Shown one piece after another: positions 48,172 to 60,100 of a DNA stretch of 64,000 nucleotides (position 1 is its first letter; every line of letters begins with the position of its first letter). Where the stretch lies: contig CAIIXF020000005.1 in assembly GCA_903813345.2 (NCBI GenBank), positions 35,467,375-35,531,374 of the forward strand, in the 5' to 3' direction. The position numbers and the translations under genes were made by a program. The notes beneath the pieces are model-generated. The model saw nothing but the letters and a program-made list of their open reading frames with translations. It had not been told where the DNA came from and ran no database searches. This DNA is from Owenia fusiformis. Lineage: Eukaryota > Annelida > Polychaeta > Sabellida > Oweniidae.

Positions 48172-51100
48172 ATGAGCAAGGTAATTAGTGAGACAGAAAC
48201 ACGTTTTGCATTCTAAAAAGTTACAAATCGATAACACCTACTGAAGCTATGTACTTGTACATGTATATGTATTACCGTAATTGCTTTATTGTTTCAGATA
48301 GAAGAAGCTACAAGTAATGCTGTGGATATCTATAAAGGCCTAGCATGCTCCCCGAGTGTCACACGTGGAGAGATCAGTTTTGGAGACAACACATCATTAA
48401 CTACAGTGACATCTATCTGGTCACAACGGGATATTGAGAGAAGTGAAAATGTGAAATTTTCTCGAAGCCACTATATCAGCCAGGAAAACCATATAGAGGT
48501 GCTTGCCAGATCTGCACCAACTGAACTAAAATCAGAGTAGGTTATACATTATTATGCATACAGAAAAACTGTTTATATTGACCATTTTTTTCTGGGAAAC
48601 AATGTTCAGTGTAAGTAGGTGTTCACTACATAGAGAGTAATTCATACAGAAGTCAATAGAGTATGTGCTGAGGAAAGGTGTCTACTAGAGACAGGTGTTC
48701 ACTAGAGAGAGGTGTTCACTTAAACAGGTTTTACTTTGTGTATACAGGTACATGTACATTATCTTTACTTGTAATAAGTAAAAGATAATATTCTCATTCA
48801 TGTATATCAATCTCATGTTGTATTTTTCTAGGATTATCATATTGCAAAATTCAATTACGCTAAATGCTGGTGTCTGCTTCTAATTATAGTTTTATTCAAA
48901 ATAAATCCTGTATTCATTCTTCCAAAATATATTGGTATGGATTAAATTGTGGCTCCCATGTTTTAACCAACATGTAACCTGGATTTGTATGAGAAATGAT
49001 TCAAATCACTATATTGAATACATATTTTCTTTCTGGACTTTCAAAATTATTTTAGAAACAATACAGTGAGTCAATTCCAATTCTATTCCTCCTTCCTCAA
49101 ATAGTTAAAGAAATGTATTTCATGCGGGATAAACACTGTATCTACAGTAAGACCCCCAGTACATAACCCTTTCACAGTATCAACCTTACTTTATTACAGA
49201 GTATGGAATGTCCAGTCTCCCAGTGGAAAGCTCAGGGTAATTATCAGATCTGTCAAGTCTGATAAACAAGATGAGAAGCAATATATTGAGGTATGTAAAG
49301 TCTGCATATATTAAAAATTATGTTAGTCAATAGAGCTTAAAAGTATGTAAATCTACAGAACTTAAAAAGTATTAAAAAGTCTACAGAGCTTGGAATACAT
49401 GAACATAGCAAGATAGACTTATTGGCAAATCTTTTAAGTTTTTCTGACTATTTGTTCTGATATTTGAAAGTTCTAATATTTCATTATATAAAAGTCACAA
49501 TATTTTACAATGTTTAAATGAATATGTTTACCCACTGTATCCATCTTTCAACTAAGACAAAGAAGGGGGAGGGTTGTTATTCATATCCTCTATGAAGCCA
49601 TTGTATTCACATACTTATTAACTTTCAGATTTGGAATACACAAAACAAGGAAAAGAATATTGATGTAAAATCTTTAGACATCCATGGAAAGATTTATGAC
49701 CAAGATGGTATGTACTTTTACTAAAATCAAATCCTCAACCTCTCAAAAGTACCACCTGATTCTCATAATTTTATACAATATATTTTGAAAAATAATGATT
49801 TAAGTGATAATGAGAAACTAGGGAAAATAGAAAAAGACAAAGAGACTTAATATAAGGCACTGGTTGTAAAGAAAACCATTTACGATTTGCAAAAGGAATG
49901 AAAAATATTGAAGAAACGTTGAAAAATAGTTTCTGTAATCATAACTTTATTTTGAAACATGTGAATGAATGAAATAAGAATAAAAAAAAAACCGCATAAT
50001 TTTATACCTAAAATGGTTTAAAACTAAAATACTAAATACCCTACAATATTACATAGATTTCTGTCATATTAATTAAATGTCTTACATGTCAATTGTTTTA
50101 GGTCACTTTGGAACTCTGCAATGGTCAAAATCAGAGAAATTCCTACTCTACGTGGCAGAGAAAAAACAGCCTAAAACAGAATCATTTTTTGAGAAGAAAC
50201 CCGAATCTAATAGCGACTCATCAAAAGATCCTCCTCTGCGCGGTGAGGAGCATGTGTTTAGGGAGATGTGGGGGGAACAGTTTGTAGACAAATGCCACCC
50301 AGTTCTATGTGTGTTTGACATAGAAGCAGCCACTACAAGGGTATTGGATACAACAAAGGTTTTGAACACTGAAATGGATATGTCTGCTGGTCAGGTAATG
50401 AATAAGTCTTTTTATGAATATATTGCCATACAGGATTAATCAAACCAAAATCAGTGTTTTTATAATTACACTTTTTCAACTCTACTTAATTTACAAAAAA
50501 GCCAAATGTTATGGTATATTCCGAGTCCAAATTACAGTATAAAACCTGTGAAAGTGGAACACCTTCTGGAGCTCTAAAAATGTTCAACTTGGGAGGTGTT
50601 CCACTTATCGAGGTTTATTTAACATTAAGTCGATTGGTCATGGAACTCTGAAAAGTCTTCTACTTACAGATGTGTCCTAATCACAGAGGTTTTCATATTG
50701 CATGTTTTACTATAATTACCACTCATACAGTATTGTTAGTACATATAATGAAATCTCATATTGTTATTTTTCTCTTGCAGGCAATCTGGACCCCAGGTGA
50801 CTCCGGTGTTGTGTTTGTAGGCTGGACCAATGAACCTTTCAAATTGGGTCTTATATATTGTCCACAGAGGAGGTAAGCATCAGTGATGCATGCTGGGTTA
50901 AGGTGTTGTTTGTCAGCTGATGAATGGAGATTTAGACTTGGTTTTATATACTGTCCATAGTAATCATTAGTGAGACATTCTGGGTTCAAGAGTTGCTTGT
51001 GGTACATTTAAGACTGGGTCTTATTTACTGTCCACAGGCTGGTTCCATATGGCATTTAAGACTGGATCTTATTTACTGTCCATTGGCTGGTTCCATATGG

Positions 51101-54100
51101 CATTTTAGACTGGGTCTTATTTACTGTCCACAGGCTGGTTCCATATGGCATTTAAGACTGGGTCTTGTTTACTGTCCATAAATGTGGTAAGCACCAGTGA
51201 TGATTCATGATTGCTGGGTAAAGTGTTGTTTATGGGCTTGTTCTGTGGGAATTTAAGACAGGGTCTGATATACTGCCCATAGAGGAGGCAAGTGGCAGAG
51301 ATGCATGCTTGGTAAATGACTCTGGGCAGGCTGCATGAACCTTTTCCAAGGAGGATTGGCAACTTTACCATGTTATTAGCTACTCAAACACAGAAAAACA
51401 TGGAAATTGCAACCTTCCCATGTTATAAGCTACTCAAACACAGAAACACTCGGAAATTGCAACCTTCCCATGTTATTGGCTACTCAAACACAGAAACACA
51501 TGGAAATTGTAAGATGTTATTATATATTTTGTAAATTGTTCAGTATTACTGATACTCTTTGCAGGAATGCTCTTTACCACATTGACCTGGAGTCAACAAC
51601 TTGTACGCAGCTTAGTGAAAAGGACAAATCAGTACGCTCCCCACGATTCACTCCTGATGGCAAAAAACTAGTGTACTTACAAAATGCCACATATGGACCT
51701 CATATGACTTGTGCCAACTTGATTGAGGTAAATCAATTTTGTTTCATATCATATCCTGTGAATTTGTCTTTCGACAAGGTAAATTTAAATTGATCAATGA
51801 TTTTTGGATGTATCTTCTTTGAATGGCAATATAAATGTAATAATTAACAAAGAAACATTGTTCAAAATACAGTGTGTATGTAGTTTACATGTATTTTGAG
51901 ATGGTGTACTTAAAAGTCAAGCGGATGAAGATTATGGCTTTACTTCTAAGTTGTTCTTTTGATATTACAGTGTGACTGGGCTTCAAAAAATTTGACTACC
52001 ATTGTTGGTGATTGTTTCCAAGGTGAAGGTATGTGTTTTTTACTAAGAACATTTTGACTAGTTAATCATTCATTTTGCTGGCTACTAATAGTAATCAAAA
52101 GATTAGATTAGATAATGACAGCCAATTCACAAATAAATTTGGTTTTAATGTGTGTTTACAAAATTCAATGGTAATTGCTGATTCTGATACTCAGCTCATC
52201 AATCCAGAGGTTTTACTAGAATTTCTCACAAAAGGCCAAATAAATGAAAACAACAGGCAAAATTAGTGGAAATCATCAATTTAACATGGAAAAGTGGAAA
52301 AGTCCATAAAAACAACAGGCGTTTTTGTGAAAACAACCAGTGAAAATTGCATGTTGCCTGCTGTTAATGAAACCCCTGAATTCTGTTTCAAAAGCTACAG
52401 ATCTGAAAAGAACAAAGGTGACATGTTTAATCATAAAGGTGACATGTTTAATCATAAATGTGACTTGTTTAATCATAAAGGTGACATGTTTAATCATAAT
52501 TCAGAACACCTAACAGATCAACTTTGCAGATTTGTTTGCAGATTTGATTTATTTTCAGATGGAATTTCAAAATTCCCAGGCATTTATTCCTTGGAATTTC
52601 CAACCCGTTGCTGGGCAACAGACAACAAGACTCTATTCATGAGTTCCACCTGGGGTAGCAAAGTTGTAAGTATAAATTTATTACTTATAAATATTCTATC
52701 AAATGTACTCGAAAAATTGGAATTTCTCTATCTTCTTGTCTGATGAATATTCTCATCTAAAAGACATGCTAGCAGAGACGCACAGCATAAAGATAGCAAA
52801 CAAGTTCAGATTAAGTAAAATAGTCCCGATGTCATTTTATCAATTGCAGATTATCAGGAACACCATTCTATATTCATATTCAGGCCTGTAGCCAGGGAGG
52901 GTGGTTCGGGTTTCCCTTCCTCCTGGCCAAAATTTCTTTCAAAATCATGCAGTTTTTCACCATTTTGAGCACTTTTCAAGTGATTTTAGACATCTTTGAG
53001 CCAAAGTTTTCAAAAGTGAACCTCCCTGGAATTAAAAAAAAGTGAACCCCTCTTGACAATCCTGGCTACGGGCCTGTTCAGTACACACGTGGAACAGCTT
53101 TGATACCTCAAAATGGTGTTCCACTGTGGAGTGAACATTACAACATAACAAAATGTAACATTCACTGTACAATATCTCTTTTTATGTAAATTAGGACAAC
53201 AATATACAGTGCACAGATTCAATCCGTTACATAGTCTGCTGGTTTGAATGGATAAATCTCTATTTCTTTTACAGGATATTATAAGCATAAACATAGAAAC
53301 CAAGACAGTCGCTAAATTGAATGAGGGTAAGATATAAGTTTATTACAATAACATGTATATAATATATAACATGCATATGACACTGATACATCTTAGGATT
53401 GGAATAAGCAGGTCCAAATACTATGACTTCAAAATGACCAGTTCATCTGACCTCACACCCTTTACATGCAATTAATAGAAAACACAAAATAGCAAATCCT
53501 AATGAACTGGATGCTTTCCCATATCAAACCCCAATTCATTATTTGCACTGATGCTGAGGATATATTTTTACTGACTTAATTTCTGATCATCCATTTCGGA
53601 TATAAATCTGTGTCAAGTGTCACTGTTAGGTGTCATGTGTCTCTGTTAGGGGTCACGTGTCTCTGTCAAGTGTCAAATGTCGCGATTTGAAATGTCACAT
53701 CTCACGAATCCGTTGATCATTCATTGGTTCCATTTACATCCTAATACTCTTTTATATGCTTGTCTGAATTTTTGATTTTTCCAACCATAAATAAATGGGT
53801 TCAACAGAGAATTTGCAGCTGCCATCAATCCTGTAATATCAAAGAAAATTGTAGGTATGTTTTTGTTGGTCCCAGCATAGGCAGTTTTCAATGTGATGCA
53901 GATAAAATATGGAAACCAACACAAAATGAAAAGTCCAACTACTATCGCTAAAACTTTTGCAGATTTTATATTTGCTTTGTTTTTCTGTGATTGGGCTTCT
54001 TGAGCTGCACTCTCCAGTACTTTAATGATGCGGTATTGCTTTTGTGCTTCCCAGAATATTATGCTATAGAGCACAGTGATCGTGATCATTATGAAGTTAA

Positions 54101-57100
54101 AGGGTAGGCCGGTTACAAGTGTCATGTAATACAGGGGGATGATCTTATGCCAGTAACAATTCATTTCCTCCAATGGATTATGCCAGAGTATTAGAACACA
54201 TCCGGATAATATACTCAACGCCCAGTTGAATATGACACCTTTGACGACCCTGGATCTTGTAACTATACTGTTGTACCGTAGGGGATGGAGTATAGCAATG
54301 TATCTGTCAATCCCAATACAAAGGAGGCTCAGACATGATGCCTGTCCAGAAGTTGCGTATAGAATATACTTGGTCAAACAGATATAACATGCCTGCTGTG
54401 TTCATGAAGTATTCGACGCTACCCATTAACATTGTGATGCCCATCACGAAATCTGCAGACGATAAACTTACGATAAAGTGCGCTGTTTCAGTTTGTAGAT
54501 GCTGGAATTTCCAGATTATGAAAATCGTCAGTCCATTTCCGAACCACATAATGGCCACGAATATGAGACTCAGCATGCCGTATATAATATCAGAATTAAC
54601 GTCCATATTTTCTGCAGCTGTTTGGTTGGTCATGTTGGACTCCATTCTTATTTTTATCTCTTGCAATATTCAATTCAACTATAGGATATTCAGTAACTAT
54701 TTCAAAATCAAATGAGACAAAAATAGAAATCTGCTTGTCGCTTTTCTACATGTGTCCCTCACTGATACAGTTGTTAAGTTCCTTTCTTAATACGTATTAA
54801 TCTACTCTCGTCAGTTGTTATGTTCACGAGATGTACAAGGAATATCTTTTATATTTCCATTAGATTTATTAGATACAGAATTAACAAATGAATGTAATCT
54901 AATACAAACACCTACCACCTTTTAGAGATATTAAAATATGAGTGAAATAACAGAATAATGGTTGTTTGATTTCTGGATAATTAGTCTAAGTATGGTATGT
55001 ATATCTCATGGTTTTAGCCCATGTCGTAATTGAGGCTTTGACCCAGGGTGTCAGGCCATCCATCTTAATATGTCGATCATGCAACATTTTAAATCTCTAA
55101 TTCTTGATTTCATCATTATGTACAGGGTGACCCCAAAAAATGGAATAACTTTGTCGATAAAAAAAGGATTTAATTTTGTGTTTTCATTAAACATTGGTTA
55201 ACAATTTTTTTCTAAATATATGCTGATGTCTTTTGGAATATCACTTCTGTTATAAAGTAGGCTGTTGTTTTCCAATATGGTTGCTCAATTCAAAATGGCC
55301 ACCATTTTCCCCTAAAAAATCTTTGATAACTCCAATATAATAAGACTACAGATTTTTTATCACACCATCGGTGGGATATAGTCGTCATACTGGTCGTGGT
55401 CGTGATCGTGGTCGAATGGCCGCCATTTTCCCCTAAAAAATCTTTGATAACTCCAATATAATAAGACTACAGATTTTTTATCACACCATCAGTGGGATAT
55501 AGTCGTCATACTGGTCGTGGTCGTGATCGTGGTCGTGATCGTGATCGTCCCGCTTTTTGTCATCGCTGTTCAAGGAAAACTGCTCATCAGATTTTCTCCA
55601 AATTCGAAGAGATTACAGAGCATATGAAGTACTAGAGCTGATTAACTTTTGGCTGACCATCTTGTTTTCTGGCGGCCATTTTGAAGGTTTTTCGAAAAAT
55701 CTTGTCATTGCCATTTCAGGAAAACCGCTCATCAGATTTCCTTCAAATTTACACACATGATAGAGGATATCAAGTACTAGAGCTGATTAACTTTTGGGCG
55801 GCCATCTTGTTTTCTGGTGGCCGTTTTGAAGGTTTTTCAAAAAATCTTGTCATCGCCATTTCAGGAAAACCGCTCATGGGATTTCCTTCAAATTTACACA
55901 AATGATAGGGGATATCAAGTACTAGAGCTGATTAACTTTTGGGCGGCCATCTTGTTTTCTTGTTCTTGAAATTTGTAAACATAATAGGAGAACAGTTTTC
56001 CTGGTTCATAGTGTGTGCCTATTTGATGGTGTGATCTCGTTCACGTCCTGTGCCTGGTTTAACTCAAAGACCACTTATCAGATTTTGTCTATATTTTATA
56101 AGCTAATGTGTTACGGAAATAGGACCTTCCTTGAGAAGGAATTCCCAGTATGGCTGCTCAATTCAATATGGCTGTCATTTTTTATTCTTTGATGACTCAT
56201 ATACCAGGTGTTAAATTTGGTTCAAATATAAAGGATCATGTCTTATGACATAGAATATATGTTCAAGAAGGAATTTTCAAGATGGCTGCTGAGTTAAGAA
56301 ATATTACCTCCATAAAAATATAATCTTTTGATGACTGAAAAACCAGTCATCATATTTGCTTTAGATAGGTATAAGACTCTGCTCCAGAAGAGATTTCAAA
56401 GATGGCTGCTAATTCAAAATGGCTGCCAGGAGAATTATATTTCAAAATGAGTCAAACACCAATTATCAGATTTGATGCCTTATGGGTATGGGGCGTCATG
56501 TCATGTCATGTCATGTCATGTCATGGATGTAGATTTTGTCAACAGGAGACAATACTACTGCCTTGATATTTCTTTTATGAAATATTAAAAATAATATTTG
56601 ATAAAATGTTTTGTTCAGTGGGATTTGCTACTCCAGGGAGTTGCTGTTTTTTAAATTAGATTTCAAGTTTAATGTTTGAAACTTTGCCATTCAAAAGCTA
56701 TAGACTTGGGTTCACTCAGGTCTTTCATGTAGTAGGTTTTTCAATGTGAATAAAAGTTTTTGCATTTTTTATTCATGGGTTTCATCTTTTTAGGCCACTT
56801 TGTAGATTAATATCTTAAGAGGGGAGAAGCACTCTTCTTCTAACTAATATACCTACCACTTTAACAATCGCAAACCTTGTCTCTTAATTATTATCCCATC
56901 GAACGAAGTTCGGAGGGATATAGGGAACACCTCCGTCCGTCCGTCCGTACGTACGTCCGTACGTCCGTCCGTCCGTCCGTCCGTCCGTCTGTCCGTCTGT
57001 CCGTCCGTCCGTCCGTTCGGGCAATAACTCAAATACCGTTGGCCCGATTTTGTTCATATTTTGTACACATATACCCTATGGGGGTAGAAGTTCTGCTCGA

Positions 57101-60100
57101 AAGCCGATTTCAAATAGCAATATGTTTTGAATTTAAAAAATTATAAAGGACATTAATAATGCTACAAATGTAGATATTAAAGAAGCACATTGCAGCCATC
57201 TTGAAAAATGGCGGCCTTTACTCGTCATTTTACGATTTTTGCTGTAACTCAAAAAATAGTGGAGCGATTTTGTTCATATTTGGTATGTGAATATTATAAG
57301 CATTACACACTGTCTAAAGACACTTTTGGTAGAAGGCGGCCATTTTGAAAAAAAATTGAAAAATGGCCGCCATTTTAACGTATTTTGCTATAACTCGAAA
57401 AGTAGTGGAGCGATTTTGTTCATATTTGGTATGTGAATACTATAAGCATGGCACACTGTCCTATGACACTTTGGGTAGTAGGTGGCCATTTTGAAAAAAA
57501 ATTGAAAAATGGCCGCCATTTTAACATATTTTACTATAACTAGAAAAGTAGTGGAGCGATTTTGTTCATATTTGGTATGTGAATACTATAAGCATGGCAC
57601 ACTGTCCTATGACACTTTTGGTAGAAGGCGGCCATTTTGAAAATTTTTTTGAAAAATGGCCGCCATTCTAACGTATTTTACTATAACTCAAAAAGTAGTA
57701 GAGCGATTTTGTTCATATTTGGTATGTGAATACAATAAGCATGTCACACTGTCTATTTCTAATGACACTTTTGGTAGAAGGTGGCCATTTTAACGTATTT
57801 TACTATAACTCGAAAAGTAGTGGAGCGATTTTGTTCATATTTGATATGTGAATGCTTTAAGCATGGCACATTGTCTAATTAAACTTTGGGGAGTAGTCGG
57901 CCATTTCGAAAAATGGCCACCATTTTTATGTGTGTTATTTTACAAGTACGTGTATGATTTTTCAAAAATTTTAGAGGTGGCTACTTAAAAGCATATTATT
58001 TCTTCTGATGACAACTTGGCTAGTGAGCAACCATTTTGAAAATGGTGGCCTTTCTGGTGTGTTGTTTTATGATATTTGCTATTCGTTTGTAAAAATGCCA
58101 GCCATTTCTGTTCGATGGGATTCGCTACGCTTTGGCGTTGCCTTTGTTCTGGTTTATTGATGGGTGTTGTATTACTTATTAATATCATTGTTATTTCTGA
58201 ATAAACAGATTCGATGTGATAATCCCACTTTATTTAATGAAATTTCAGAGAATAATCAATAACATTAGTAGTAAATAAAATCATATCTCCTTTCTTACCA
58301 TGGAACTGCTCTGTCAAAAGGTCAATAGTGGGGCTATTAGTAGATACTGTTGCTCAGTTAAATATAGCAACATTTCTAACAAGTCCATCAATAATATAAG
58401 CAATTATAGTTCATTGATGAGTCTTTTTGCAAAATACATATATTAAAGAAGAATTTGCTTTCATATACTCATTCAATATATCTAAAGTAGGGGTGTGAAC
58501 TTTTTACCTATCATCGATCATTACCTGACACACCACGTGTTTCACTGATTCTTAATTCACGATTAACTGCAATCACAAAAGGTTAATCTTCAACATCCCT
58601 CCACGTCATTTAGAGCTGAAAGTTAGGTTGACATGTTAAGCTGGTAAAAAACTGCTGACGCTTACCTTTGTTGTTTGTGTGTTTTGCCAATCCACCACAT
58701 TTCATTAGCTTATTCAATAGAAGTAAGCATTTAAATCCAAGGTGAATGTTGGTGTATTTGAATTTAATCGTCCCGATTTTATTCAGTTGAGAAAAAGTCT
58801 AGAAATGGCAGTGATCTGAAGGGGGTCAGCCCCTCCCCGGAAAAAAATTATGTTGGAAATTTTAATCATGAACAGGAGGGGTATGTAAAATATGCAATGT
58901 GATAAATTCCCGTCAGTACCACAAGCATGATCTATCACTTATTTGGACTTAATTTTTTTTTACGCCTTCTATAAACTGTGAACAAAGTCAATATTTCACA
59001 TGGTATTTATTCGTCGATACAATACCTGGTCTGTACTAATTGTTTCATTCAGTGCTAAATGCTAAACAGGAAGTAGGAAATGAAGCGATGATTTTGTCGA
59101 CGAAGCGACACCAATTATTGTGGTAATGAAAAGGGCAGATCAAACAACATGTCTTTGTTTGTTTGTTTGTTTGTTTATATCCAATAGTTTGAGGTGCTTT
59201 AATGTCACCTTTATTTAGTCTCTGGTGCCCATTGTCACTTTGTGCTCTTACTTGTGTGTTTTACTCTAATGTTTTGTAGAAATCTCTTTTTTCTTTTTTT
59301 TCTTTTAATCCTAATCTAATATAGCTAATGTTTATATTAAAATAATACTTATATCTTTTTCCAGATGCTGAAGTGGGAGTTTGGACAGTGTTAGATGTCA
59401 CAAGAGATATGATACTTGCCTCCTATGCCAACCCATCTACCCCACCATACTTGGTAATATACTTATTCTTATACACTGACTTCTGGTGAATGAAACAAAA
59501 TATTTCAATGGATCTGGATTTTTCTTGCTTCGGTTTCCGTTGTTTTGGGTAAAGTCACACATTTCTGGAAATAAAAACCCTATTCACTTCACATGATATA
59601 ACTTCTATCCATCATAAAGTAGTTCCATAAATGATTTGTTTTTTGTTTTATTTCAGAGATTAGGTGTGCTCAATTTGAAAGAAGATGCCACTTACAGTAT
59701 AACATGGACTCAGCTAGACACCCCTTCACGAATATCTGGTATCAAATACAAAATAAATACACACACACCTACAGGAGAAAAAGCTAAGGACCACTTTTCC
59801 AATTTAAAGTATGAGTCGATACTTGTAACTCCTACCTCTGAAAGCAATGTTAAACCACCCTTGGTGGTGTATCCCCATGGGGGGCCCCACTCTGCGATTG
59901 TGTGTGATTTTATGCTGTACATTGCTGGACTTTGCAAATGTGGCTATGCTGTGTTATTGGTGAACTATAGGGGGTCCACTGGTGCAGGGAAAGATAGCAT
60001 TGATTCATTACCTGGCAATGTAGGCACCCAAGATGTCAATGATGTACAGGTATCTCAATTTCAGTTGATTAGAAATTTGCTAGTTATTTCAGGATGCATA

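Noticed and set aside
56877-57146. 89-aa open frame with [10 protein letters not shown] repeats
   Set aside because: This is translation of the CCGT microsatellite in a transposable element.
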